DNA from: Bacteroidota bacterium
GTDB lineage: Bacteria > Bacteroidota > Bacteroidia > Flavobacteriales > Flavobacteriaceae
Assembly (NCBI GenBank): GCA_024280815.1
Contig: JAJRPL010000044.1
Span: 1 to 34,939 of the forward strand
DNA: 34,939 nt
Reading direction: 5' to 3'
In this document: positions 10,394 to 20,233 of the stretch, piece after piece
Layout: every line of letters begins with the position of its first letter
How positions within the stretch are numbered: position 1 is the stretch's first letter
The notes under the pieces: model-generated
Database searches by the model: none
The model's input: the letters and a program-made list of their open reading frames with translations, nothing else
What the model was told of the DNA's origin: nothing
Position numbers and translations under genes: made by a program

Positions 10394-11080
10394 TTATTTC
10401 TCAACATCTGTGAATTTATAACCAAGCCCGTACATGGTTTGTAGGTAATCTGTCCCTTCTAGTTTCTTTATTTTTTTTCTTAGATTACCCATGTGAGTAT
10501 AAATGAAGTCATAGCTGTCTGCCATCTCTATATCATCACCCCAAAGATGTTCTGCTATTGATTCTTTGGTAAGTACCTTATTTTTATTGGTGATAAAATA
10601 TAATAGTAAATTGTATTCTTTTTTGGTCAATTCCATGTGTTTTCCATGAATTGTTACAGTTTTTGAACTTGGATCAATATTTATTTCATTAAATTGAATA
10701 CTACTATCATCACCATCAAAATTTCTACGCCTTATTAACGAATTAATCCTTGAATTGAGTTCTGCCAAGTGAAACGGTTTCGTAATGTAATCATCAGCAC
10801 CAAGATCTAATCCTTTTAATTTGTCATCTAAAGAGTTTTTTGCAGAAACAATTAACACACCAGTTTTTGAGGACTGTTCTTTTATTAATTCTAACAAATT
10901 TAATCCGCTACCATCAGGTAATGTGATGTCTAATATAATAATGTCATATCCAAAACTTATAATTTTATCTTCAGCATCAAAAAAGGAAGATGCACTTTCA
11001 CAAATAAAATCTTCGTTTTTTAAATAAGTAGTCATTGAATCGAGTAATTCAATTTCATCTTCAACAATTAAAATTTTCAT
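10394..11080 (-). CDS. OmpR/PhoB-family response regulator
   Basis: MKILIVEDEIELLDSM; DIIILDITLPDGSG; GADDYITKPFHLAEL; winged-helix C-term ELTKKEYNLLLYF...VLTKESIAEHLWG...YTHMGNLRKKI...TMYGLGYKF. Confidence 0.93.
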   Translation of the reverse strand: MKILIVEDEIELLDSMTTYLKNEDFICESASSFFDAEDKIISFGYDIIILDITLPDGSGLNLLELIKEQSSKTGVLIVSAKNSLDDKLKGLDLGADDYITKPFHLAELNSRINSLIRRRNFDGDDSSIQFNEINIDPSSKTVTIHGKHMELTKKEYNLLLYFITNKNKVLTKESIAEHLWGDDIEMADSYDFIYTHMGNLRKKIKKLEGTDYLQTMYGLGYKFTDVEK

Positions 11081-11183
11081 AGTGCTAAATAATTTATTTT
11101 ATAATTTTGATTTGTTGCGGTTGACTACTTTTAATTGTTCTATTTATTTAACGGGTTGTTTGATCTATTAATTGTCTAAAATA

Positions 11184-12014
11184 TTATTTTTTTCTTAAAA
11201 TTGCTTTGTCTGTAAACTTTTCAATAGTAATTGCAGGGTTATTATAAATATGAACCTCAGAGTTATCAATTGCTGAGATAAGAATAGATGTTTTAGCATT
11301 TGCCTGTACATCTGCACTGTCAGAAGCGTCTATAATAACATCACTACTTTCTAATGCCTGACCTTTAAAATCACTTTTATTTTCTGCATTTACATACAAT
11401 TCTGAACAAGTGCCAGAAACGCTAGTTGTTGAATTTCCTTGAAGAGTGGCTTCTACATGATTACAAGAAATATTTAATTTAGCTTTTCCAGATTTATCTG
11501 CATTAATATAAACTTCATCTGCATTTACGGTTAATTTTACATTTGCACTTTCATTGTTGTTTAATATGAATTTTGAAGCGTGAATGTCTAAAGTTAATTT
11601 TGAATCATCATCAGCATTAATAGTGATTTGGTTAAATTTCAATGTGCTGGTAGATCTAATATCTGATTTATCATTACTTATAATTTCATCGATATAATTA
11701 TCAATAACCACATAAACTTTTAAGGCTTTTTTTCGGACAATTCTTTTAGTTAAACTGATAATTAATGTACTGTCAATTACCTCTGTTAATACTGCAACGT
11801 GCAAGTTTTCATCTGCTTCAACAGTAACTGATTGTTCCATGCCTTGGGTAAGGATAACATCTAGTTTGTCATTAACTTCAATTTTATTAAAATTGTCAAT
11901 GTATCTGTCTTCAGTAGTTACAATTTTATTCCCTTTTAATTTATCTTGTGCAGATAGGTTTAAAGGTATTGAAACCAATGTAATGAGTGCAATTATAAGG
12001 TTGATATTTTTCAT
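11184..12014 (-). CDS. Exported DUF2807-type (head GIN domain) protein
   Basis: Signal peptide plus FNKIEVNDKLDVILTQGMEQSVTVEADENL and beta-repeat body (ADKSGKAKLNIS..., DASDSADVQANAKTS). Confidence 0.75.
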   Translation of the reverse strand: MKNINLIIALITLVSIPLNLSAQDKLKGNKIVTTEDRYIDNFNKIEVNDKLDVILTQGMEQSVTVEADENLHVAVLTEVIDSTLIISLTKRIVRKKALKVYVVIDNYIDEIISNDKSDIRSTSTLKFNQITINADDDSKLTLDIHASKFILNNNESANVKLTVNADEVYINADKSGKAKLNISCNHVEATLQGNSTTSVSGTCSELYVNAENKSDFKGQALESSDVIIDASDSADVQANAKTSILISAIDNSEVHIYNNPAITIEKFTDKAILRKK

Positions 12015-12050
12015 TTATATAGTATTGTAAAAGCCAAAGATATCACAAAA

Positions 12051-12084
12051 AACAAAAACTTCGAATTTAAACGAAGTTTTTGTT
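12051..12084. terminator. Intrinsic terminator downstream of asnB remnant
   Basis: AACAAAAACTTCG aatttaaa CGAAGTTTTTGTT. Confidence 0.75.
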
Positions 12085-12109
12085 ATAAAACTGATGTGGA
12101 ACTTATGTT

Positions 12110-13773
12110 TTAATACGCATCATCATGTACATTAGCGACTGCTCTTCCAGAAGGATCATTCATGTTTTTAAAACTTTCATCCCATTCTAATGCGATTTTT
12201 GTACTACACGCTACAGAAGCTTCTTGAGGCACACATAAAGCGGCAGCATCACTAGGGAAATGTTCTGTAAAAATTGAACGGTAATAAAATTCTTCCTTTG
12301 AAGTTGGGGTTTGTAAAGGGAATTTAAACTTGGCATTTGCCAGTTGTTCATCGGTTATGGCTTCATTTACTACTTCTTTCAAGGTGTCAATCCAACTATA
12401 ACCAACACCATCAGAAAATTGTTCTTTTTGTCGCCAAGCCACACTTTTGGGTATCATATCTTCAAAAGCTTTTCTTACTACCCATTTTTCCATACGTTCA
12501 CCATTAATCATTTTGTCTTGCGGATTGATACGCATGGCAACATCCATAAATTCTTTATCTAAAAAGGGTACACGCCCTTCAATGCCCCAAGCGGCTAAAC
12601 TTTTATTGGCACGCAAGCAATCATACATGTGTAATTTACTCAATTTACGAACTGTTTCTTCATGAAATTCTTTCGCATTTGGTGCTTTATGAAAGTATAA
12701 ATAGCCTCCGAAAAGTTCATCAGCTCCTTCGCCAGATAGCACCATTTTTATTCCCATAGATTTGATAACTCTAGCCATTAAGTACATAGGTGTAGAGGCT
12801 CTAATTGTGGTAACATCATAAGTTTCTAAGTTGTAAATCACATCACGAATAGCATCTAATCCTTCTTGAATGGTGAATTTTATTTCATGGTGAATTGTAT
12901 CTATATGATCTGCGACTACTCGTGCAGCAGCTAAATCTGGCGAACCTTCTAATCCTACAGAAAAGGAATGTAATTGTGGCCACCAGGCATCTTTAGTATC
13001 GTCAGATTCTATACGTTTTTCAGCATATTTTTTTGCTATTGCAGAGGTAATTTATGAGTCTAACCCTCCAGAAAGTAATACTCCATATGGTACATCAGAC
13101 ATCAATTGTCTATGAACAGCAGCTTCTAATGCTTCTTTAATTTCTTGAATACTGGTTTCATTATCTTTTACAGCGTCATATTCCGTCCAATCTCGATGGT
13201 ACCATTTAACAAGTTTTCCATTACTACTTGACATATAATGACCTGGAGGAAATAATTCTATTTTGGTACAAACGCCCTCTAAAGCTTTTAGTTCAGAAGC
13301 AACATAGAAAGTCCCGTTTTGATCCCATCCAATATATAATGGAATAATACCCATGTGATCTCTCGCAATAAAATATTCATCTTTTTCAACATCATAAATA
13401 GCAAAGCCAAAAATTCCATTCATTTCATCAATAAAATCAACACCCTTCTTTTGGTATAATGCTAAAATAACTTCACAATCAGATTCTGTTTGAAAATTGT
13501 ACGAACCTTCAAATTGTTTTCGTAACTCTCTATGGTTATAAATTTCGCCATTGGCAGCTAAAATTAGAGACTTATCCTCATTAAATAGAGGCTGCTTACC
13601 TGAAGCAGGATCAACAATAGCTAGGCGTTCATGAGCTAATATAGCATTATCCTCACTATGAATTCCACTCCAATCTGGACCTCGATGACGAATTTTTTAG
13701 ACATTTCTAAAACTTGAGGTCTTAATACCTCAACATTTTGCTTTAAATCGAATGCACATACAATTCCACACAT
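12110..13773 (-). pseudogene. asnB: Glutamine-hydrolysing asparagine synthetase B, disrupted by a -1 frameshift and an in-frame TAA
   Basis: MCGIVCAFDLKQNVEVLRPQVLEMSKK, frameshift in T6/A6 run 13693-13698, then RHRGPDWSGIHSEDNA...; VLLSGGLDS*ITSAIAKKYAEKR with stop at 13052-13054; then TTIRASTPMYLMARVIKSMGIKMVLSGEGADELFGGYLYFHKAP. Confidence 0.88.
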
Positions 13774-14057
13774 AATATTTTATATTTCTAATTACACTGC
13801 AAATGTTAGTTTTTTATTTTAACATGAAAACAAAAACACATGATATAGTTACAGTTTATAATTAAACATGTGCAATTTACCAAATATTTAAACTAAAATT
13901 AATGATAAAGAATAGGTTTAGGTGTAATAGATAAAAAGCAGGCTGTTTTTATAAAAAGTAGTGGGCTATCTAATGAGTTCGGTTACTCTTCAAAATCCTC
14001 AAAATAAACCTTACCTCTAACGCTTGGGTCGAGACTGTTGATTGTTAGAATGAAAGT

Positions 14058-15749
14058 CTATTTGGGTTTGGAAGATAAAAAACCATCCTTAATGTTCTTG
14101 GTTCGCATTTGAGGAATATGATTATAATATGTCGAAAAATATTCAACCATATCTTTGTTTGCACAAGGTAATGGCCCATTAGAGGTTTGCCAAAAAAACA
14201 AGGAATCTTTTGATGGAGAAAAATATTTTAAATTTTGTATTTCATATTCAATAAATTCTATATCCTCAAACTGAGTAATTGATCGTGGTGAAATTATTTG
14301 AGAAAGTATTAGAGGGTACTTCTTACTCATAATTTTATTGTTTGTTACACCATTTAGGTTTAACCCGAATACTCCTAATAAAGTTAGTAGCACCAAATTT
14401 ATTGCAAAAAGAAATTTAATTATATTATACTTTCTATGTAATAAGTTTGCAGATATGAATAAGCCTATTGATAGTAAAACGGGTAGAAAAAATCTATATT
14501 GAGGTGATGTTGTGTAAAACACAATAAACTGAATAAGAAAATAAATATAGAGATAAATCATTTCTTTTTTCTTGTAGTTGAAAAAAGGGAATAAGAATAG
14601 TAAGAGCAAAATTGATTTATTTAAAATACCATTGAGTTTAGGTAAATTGAGCCACATCGAAAATTTGTTAATAAAACTAAGACTATTGAATTCTTCCCAA
14701 TTAGACATTTGCCAACCATACATAGAAGTCGACTGATAATAAAAGTGTTGTAAATTATCATTTAGTTTCCAATCAACATTAACTAATTCATATCCTATTG
14801 ATAGAGGATATAATGGATATCCAGTAATAATACTATTTTTTATGATGAAACTGGATAATGCGATAAAAGATAAAACTATAGGTAATTTCCAATTATTAAA
14901 ACCTTTAGTTTTTACAAGAGTAATTAACAGTAAAATTAAAATAGGAGCTACTGTAACTTTGATTAAGATAGCTAATAAGGTCAACACAGTAATCAGATTT
15001 ATATGATTGCTGCTATTATTTTGAAAAGACTCAATGAATAAGTATATAATAACGGGTACTATAATTATAGTTGGAAGATCAGGAGAAGGGGAGGGAATAA
15101 AAAGAAAAAGAAAAACTAGTGAAATGATAATAAGTGAAATAAATAAATCATTTTTATTTCCAATCGTTTTATATGTTTCCCATTTTTCTAGACAAAAAAA
15201 ACTTGTGATAATTATTAAGAAGCCATTTAAATCATTTAAATCAGATGTAATAAAACTAAAATTAAAACCTGCTTGTAATATGTGCCATCCAGAAGATTGT
15301 CCGAAGAACAAATGCAAATTTGCAAGACCTTTAACTAAGCCATAGTTATTTAACCATTTTATGGTTTGTATATAATAAGATTCATTGTCAGTAAGAAATG
15401 GTAATGATGATGAGTGGATTAGTGAGATTATAATAATAAATAAAAATAGAAATCTACTGCTAATTGAAAATTTAACAAATGAATTTATTGTATTGAGGAT
15501 TATTTTTTTTACGCTAGAAAAGTGAAAAGTAATAAATAAAGTTGAAGCAATTAAGTGTATTAAAAAAAAGTAAAAATCTAATGGAAAAAAAATCGCGTAA
15601 AATGTTGAAATAATTAATTGAATAAAAAAACCAACTAAAATTGTAAATAATATATTGTAATTCTCTAACGGTATCCATTTATTGAAAATTATTCCAATTC
15701 CAAGTGAAATGTATAGAATAAAAAAATATGATAGTAAGATTAAAACCAT
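14058..15749 (-). CDS. Polytopic membrane protein, glycosyltransferase-like (resembles LIC_10190-type membrane proteins)
   Basis: About a dozen hydrophobic segments; DNESYYIQTIKWLNNYGLVKGLANLHLFFGQSSGWHILQAGFNF. Confidence 0.5.
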   Translation of the reverse strand: MVLILLSYFFILYISLGIGIIFNKWIPLENYNILFTILVGFFIQLIISTFYAIFFPLDFYFFLIHLIASTLFITFHFSSVKKIILNTINSFVKFSISSRFLFLFIIIISLIHSSSLPFLTDNESYYIQTIKWLNNYGLVKGLANLHLFFGQSSGWHILQAGFNFSFITSDLNDLNGFLIIITSFFCLEKWETYKTIGNKNDLFISLIIISLVFLFLFIPSPSPDLPTIIIVPVIIYLFIESFQNNSSNHINLITVLTLLAILIKVTVAPILILLLITLVKTKGFNNWKLPIVLSFIALSSFIIKNSIITGYPLYPLSIGYELVNVDWKLNDNLQHFYYQSTSMYGWQMSNWEEFNSLSFINKFSMWLNLPKLNGILNKSILLLLFLFPFFNYKKKEMIYLYIYFLIQFIVFYTTSPQYRFFLPVLLSIGLFISANLLHRKYNIIKFLFAINLVLLTLLGVFGLNLNGVTNNKIMSKKYPLILSQIISPRSITQFEDIEFIEYEIQNLKYFSPSKDSLFFWQTSNGPLPCANKDMVEYFSTYYNHIPQMRTKNIKDGFLSSKPK

Positions 15750-15972
15750 AAAAAAATATGAAGACTAAACATATTATTAGTTATTAATAAGTAACTAATT
15801 AGGATGAAATCCAAATTCAGCGATAAGAGTTAGTAATTCCAAGATATTCACTTGATTTTTAATAGTAGGCATCATTAATATTTATTTTAAGTTGAAGTAT
15901 AAATAATTAGGATCAATACACTTTAAGTTGTTATATATGTAGAGAATTACATATTTTTGTAATCAAACTTAA

Positions 15973-16902
15973 ATGCTTATGAATAAACTTTTTACACTAA
16001 TTTGTATTGTAGGGCTGAGTTCGCAAATCACGTATGCACAAGAATTATATGTGGGTGATAATGCAGAATTTTACTTGGGGAAGGATTTGCCTTTTACTAC
16101 AAACAATACAATTGTAACGCTAGGTTCTACAGGAATTTTCTCCGTAGAAGCTGAAACAGATTGGGGTTCGCTTAGCGAATACGTCAATGGGAAAGTACTT
16201 GCTTACGGTACAGGAACTACTAAATTACCAACAGGTAACAATGGAGTTTATGCTCCAGTAATAGCAAATCATACTGGTGATATAAAAGCATCCTATTTTA
16301 ATACTACACCAACAACAGGCACAAATGGAGCAGATGTAGATGCTGTTTCTACCAAAGAATTTTGGGAATTAACAGGTAATGCTGTTATTACTTTGCCATG
16401 GAATTCAGAGAGTGATATAACTTCTCTAGTTACTAATAATGGAGGAGTATTAAACGCTGTTTCTATTGTAGGATATAATAATGGTACTTGGGATTTAGCT
16501 AGTGCGTTAAATACAAATACTATAACAGGAGATTTGTTAAATGGTACGGTTACTAGCGACGCAGCCAATGAAATAACCTTAGGTGATTTTACACAATACA
16601 CTTTTGGTGTCGATCACCAAGCCGTATTGGCAATTGATGACTTGTTTTTGATTGCAGACATTAACATACTTTCAAACCCTATTGAAATGGGTAAGAATAT
16701 TAAATTCATTTCTTCAACTGACTTTTCTGGTTTAGAGATTTCGTTGTTTGATATAAACGGCAGACACTTACAATTGTATAAAAATATTGTTTCAAATAAT
16801 GGAGTTGGAATTTTACAAATCCCAAATCTATCAAGCGGAATTTATATTCTTCGATTTGAACAAGAGGGGAAACAAGGTGTTAAAAAAATATTAGTTAAAT
16901 AA
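15973..16902 (+). CDS. Exported protein with T9SS type A C-terminal sorting domain
   Basis: Signal peptide; C-term LSNPIEMGKNIKFISS...LSLFDINGRHLQLYKNI...IPNLSSGIYILRFEQEGKQGVKKILVK. Confidence 0.8.
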   Translation: MLMNKLFTLICIVGLSSQITYAQELYVGDNAEFYLGKDLPFTTNNTIVTLGSTGIFSVEAETDWGSLSEYVNGKVLAYGTGTTKLPTGNNGVYAPVIANHTGDIKASYFNTTPTTGTNGADVDAVSTKEFWELTGNAVITLPWNSESDITSLVTNNGGVLNAVSIVGYNNGTWDLASALNTNTITGDLLNGTVTSDAANEITLGDFTQYTFGVDHQAVLAIDDLFLIADINILSNPIEMGKNIKFISSTDFSGLEISLFDINGRHLQLYKNIVSNNGVGILQIPNLSSGIYILRFEQEGKQGVKKILVK

Positions 16903-16917
16903 GATAAAATTACAATT

Positions 16918-17898
16918 ATGAATAAAAAGATACAATTATCAGTATTGATGTTTGCTATTACTTTTGCAGGTTTTGCACAAGTGGGTATTGGTACTACAAG
17001 TCCTGATGCTTCATCAGCATTAGACATTACTGCAACAGACAAAGGTTTTTTAATGCCTAGAATGACAACGGCACAAAGAACGGCAATCGCTAGTCCTGCA
17101 ATGGGTTTACAAGTTTTTGATACAGACACCAAATCTGTATGGATAAATGATGGTACCTTATGGAAAGAGAATTCTGGAGGTGGTAAATTTGTGGATGGAA
17201 TTTCTCCAGATATAGCATATTATGATGGGAAAGTTCGTATTGGGACAAATACTTCTGGCCCACACAAACTCAATGTTGAAAGTAGAAAGTCTGATGATGC
17301 TCATAATCGTGGAATTTCAACTAATGCAGTATATGAAGGAACAGGCACAAGTGAATCAACGTATGGTATTACCAGTACAGCAAGTAATGCAAGTACAGGT
17401 ACCATAGCTTTTGCAATTGGAACAAGAAGTACGGTAGCGAATGGTACTAGCGTTGCTGCTGGAGGAACTGTTTCTCAGGGATTTGGCTCTTGGGGAGAAA
17501 TTGAGAATTATGGAAATATGGGTTTTGTTAGTGGAGCAGTTGGTTCTATTACAAATAACGGAACAATAACTGATGCTGTTGGCTTGTATCTACAGCATTT
17601 AGGAACAGGAACTACAACCAATGGTTATGCAATTTATATCGATGATAGTTTTAATAAAGGAACTGGTAAGAATTATTCTATTTTTTCAAATTCTAATGCT
17701 GATTCTTACCTCAAAGGTAATATAGGTGTTGGTATTGAAGCTCCACAACAAAAAGTGCATATTAGCGGAGCTATGCGTTTAGAGCCTCAAGCTGCAGCAC
17801 CTGCTGGTGGAGCTTTAGGAGATTTGTATGTAAATACTGATGGTAAATTATATTTTCACAATGGTACCGCTTGGAAAGAAGTTCAATTAGCTCCTTAA
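16918..17898 (+). CDS. Exported cell-surface/fibre-like protein
   Basis: Signal peptide; AQVGIGTTSPDASSALDITATDKGFLMPRMTTAQRTAI, a motif common in Bacteroidota exported proteins; GDLYVNTDGKLYFHNGTAWKEV C-term. Confidence 0.6.
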   Translation: MNKKIQLSVLMFAITFAGFAQVGIGTTSPDASSALDITATDKGFLMPRMTTAQRTAIASPAMGLQVFDTDTKSVWINDGTLWKENSGGGKFVDGISPDIAYYDGKVRIGTNTSGPHKLNVESRKSDDAHNRGISTNAVYEGTGTSESTYGITSTASNASTGTIAFAIGTRSTVANGTSVAAGGTVSQGFGSWGEIENYGNMGFVSGAVGSITNNGTITDAVGLYLQHLGTGTTTNGYAIYIDDSFNKGTGKNYSIFSNSNADSYLKGNIGVGIEAPQQKVHISGAMRLEPQAAAPAGGALGDLYVNTDGKLYFHNGTAWKEVQLAP

Positions 17899-17920
17899 AA
17901 AGACAGTAGTGTAATTGTAT

Positions 17921-17950
17921 TTTGTAAATTCAAAAAAATGATTACATTTG
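17921..17950 (+). promoter_or_regulatory. Promoter of trp operon
   Basis: -33 TTTG (17921-17924) and -7 TACATTTG (17943-17950), 18 bp apart; 17 bp before the leader ATG. Confidence 0.7.
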
Positions 17951-17967
17951 TCTCAATCAAATTAAAC

Positions 17968-18030
17968 ATGAAAATAGTTTTAAATACAAATTGGTGGTGG
18001 TGCTCTCGAAACTCAACATTCGTGAAGTAA
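17968..18030 (+). CDS. trpL: trp operon leader peptide, 20 aa: MKIVLNTNWWWCSRNSTFVK
   Basis: Short ORF with TGG TGG TGG at 17992-18000, between a promoter and a terminator, upstream of trpE. Confidence 0.85.
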   Translation: MKIVLNTNWWWCSRNSTFVK

Positions 18031-18061
18031 TCCTATTATCGTATTTAAAAATAAAATATAT

Positions 18062-18095
18062 AAAGGCTTGTCAATCACGACAGGCCTTTTTTATT
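18062..18095 (+). terminator. trp attenuator terminator
   Basis: AAAGGCTTGTC aatcac GACAGGCCTTT followed by TTT; 11-bp stem with one G-U pair. Confidence 0.85.
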
Positions 18096-18156
18096 TATAC
18101 TGAATTTATTTCAGTATCTCATAAATAAGACAATACTGAAAAGCTCAGCATAAAAA

Positions 18157-19559
18157 ATGAAAAAATACAATCTTAATACCCATCATAAAAAATAATTGCA
18201 GATACCATCACACCGGTAAGTGTCTATCTGAAAATTAGAGACCAATACCCTAACAGTATTTTATTAGAGAGTAGTGATTATCATGGCAATGACAATAGTT
18301 TTTCGTACATCTGTTTTAACCCGATAGCCTCTATAAAAGTTGAAAATGAAAAGATTACCCAAACTTTTCCTGATGGAAGTACAGAAGAACAACTAATTGA
18401 TGCAACTACTGATGTGCCAAATGTAATTCATCAATTTTCAAAACGATTTAAAGTTGATAATGACCAAGATTTTAAGTTTATAAACAACGGATTATTCGGT
18501 TATACAACCTATGATGCAGTACGTTATTTTGAGGATATTGAGATCTCTAAAAAAGAAAATTCTTTAAAAATTCCTGATATTTATTATGCTGTTTATCAAA
18601 ATATTATTGCCATTAACCATTTTAAAAATCATGCCTATATTTTTGCTCATTCCTATGATAATGATAGTAATATAGAAAGCATTCATCAATTGATAAAAGC
18701 ACAAAATTTCACCACTTATAAATTTACACAAGACGGAGAAATTAGTTCTAATTTAACAGACAATGAATACAAAGAACATGTGAAAATAGCAAAAAAACAT
18801 TGTGCAAGAGGTGATGTTTTTCAATTGGTATTGTCCAAAAAATTTACACAAAGCTTTAAAGGCGATGAGTTTAATGTGTATAGAACCTTACGAAGTATAA
18901 ATCCGTCACCATATTTATTCTATTTTGATTACGGAGATTTTAAAATTTTTGGAAGTTCACCAGAAGCACAGCTAATTGTAAATAATGGGTTGGCAGAAAT
19001 TCATCCGATTGCAGGAACATTTAAACGCTCAGGTAATGATGAAAAAGATGCTGAATTGGCAAAGAAATTATCGGTAGATGAAAAAGAAAATGCAGAGCAT
19101 GTCATGCTGGTTGATTTGGCAAGAAATGATTTAAGCAGACATGGTAGTCAGGTTAAAGTTGAAACCTATAGAGAGGTTCAATTTTTTTCACATGTTATCC
19201 ATTTGGTAAGTAAAGTCATAGGAAAGAAAAATAAAGATACCACGACTATGCAGATGGTGGCAGACACATTTACTGCAGGTACATTGAGTGGAGCTCCTAA
19301 GCATAGAGCGATGCAATTGATTGAACAATATGAAAAAACGAGTAGAGCTTTTTATGGTGGGGCGATAGGTTTTATGGATTTTGATGGTAATTATAACCAC
19401 GCTATTATGATTCGTACTTTTTTAAGTAAAAACCATGAATTGCATTGGCAAGCAGGTGCAGGGTTGGTGTCAAAATCAGAACCAGAAAACGAATTACAAG
19501 AAGTATACAACAAATTAGGAGCCTTGACAAAAGCGATTGAGTTGGCTGAACGAGTATAA
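18157..19559 (+). pseudogene. trpE: Anthranilate synthase component I with an apparent 1-nt deletion in an A6 run (18187-18192); otherwise intact
   Basis: MKKYNLNTHHKK then stop; adding one A gives IIADTITPVSVYLKIRDQYPNSILLESSDYHGNDNSFSYICFNPIASIKVENEKITQ... continuous with ORF 18414..19559 (GDVFQLVLSKKF, FGSSPEAQL, PIAGTFKRSG, ARNDLSRHG, GTLSGAPKHRAM). Confidence 0.88.
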
Positions 19560-19570
19560 ATAATAAAATC

Positions 19571-19607
19571 CCCTTTCTCTCGACACTTCGGGATTGAAAG
19601 GGTTAGA
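19571..19607 (+). repeat. Palindromic element at trpE-trpG junction
   Basis: CCCTTTC (19571-19577)...GAAAGGG (19596-19602) then TTAGAG. Confidence 0.6.
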
Positions 19608-19614
19608 GATAGAA

Positions 19615-20163
19615 ATGAAAAAAATATTAGTCATAGATAATTACGATAGTTTTACGTATAATTTAGTCCATTATTTAGAGGACTTAGGTTGTGAAGTAAC
19701 CGTAAAACGAAACGATAAATTAACCTTAGAAGAAGTTCAACCTTTTGATAAAATTGTATTATCACCAGGCCCAGGTATCCCTGATGAAGCAGGTTTATTA
19801 AAACCAATTATCAAAAAATACGCAGCCACCAAAAGTATTTTAGGTGTCTGTTTGGGGCAACAAGCTATTGCAGAAGTTTTTGGTGGAAAAATTATCAATC
19901 TAGATACCGTTTATCATGGAGTTGCTACGGAAATTGAGCAAAAAGTAGATGATGAAGTATTGTTTAAAGGATTGCATAAAACCTTAACTGTTGGTCGTTA
20001 TCATTCTTGGGTGGTTGACACCAATTTACCAGAAGTATTAGAGGTCACTTCGGTTGATAAAAACGGACAAATCATGTCTTTACGACATAAAACATATGAT
20101 GTGAAAGCAGTACAGTTTCATCCAGAATCGGTATTAACACCAGATGGAAAACAACTATTATAA
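19615..20163 (+). CDS. trpG: Anthranilate synthase component II (glutamine amidotransferase); start trimmed to MKKILVIDNYDSF
   Basis: VIDNYDSFTYNLVHYL; LSPGPGIPDEAG; GVCLGQQAIAEVFGG; AVQFHPESVLTPDG. Confidence 0.95.
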   Translation: MKKILVIDNYDSFTYNLVHYLEDLGCEVTVKRNDKLTLEEVQPFDKIVLSPGPGIPDEAGLLKPIIKKYAATKSILGVCLGQQAIAEVFGGKIINLDTVYHGVATEIEQKVDDEVLFKGLHKTLTVGRYHSWVVDTNLPEVLEVTSVDKNGQIMSLRHKTYDVKAVQFHPESVLTPDGKQLL

Positions 20164-20205
20164 AATTGGATAAAGAATTAAAAGACGATTATTAACTTAA
20201 CAATT

Positions 20206-20232
20206 CCTCCCCTTTGGGGAGGTTAGGAGGGG
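20206..20232 (+). repeat. Palindromic element at trpG-trpD junction
   Basis: CCTCCCC TTT GGGGAGG TTA GGAGGGG, ending 1 bp before trpD ATG. Confidence 0.8.
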
Positions 20233-20233
20233 A

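Noticed and set aside
13774-14057. Intergenic region between asnB remnant and membrane protein gene as a small RNA
   Set aside because: No clear promoter-terminator pair or stable fold visible by eye.
15034-15345. Plus-strand 103-aa ORF and other long antisense ORFs (e.g. 21076..21438, 16293..16601, 29420..29725)
   Set aside because: Opposite strand of well-supported genes, no recognisable motifs or signals.
16600-16622. GGTGTCGATCACC short palindrome in the T9SS-domain gene
   Set aside because: Short, single occurrence, lacks the borders or geometry of the other palindromes.
18157-18195. MKKYNLNTHHKK as a second trp leader peptide
   Set aside because: No Trp codon, lies after the terminator, and matches the TrpE N-terminus once one A is added.
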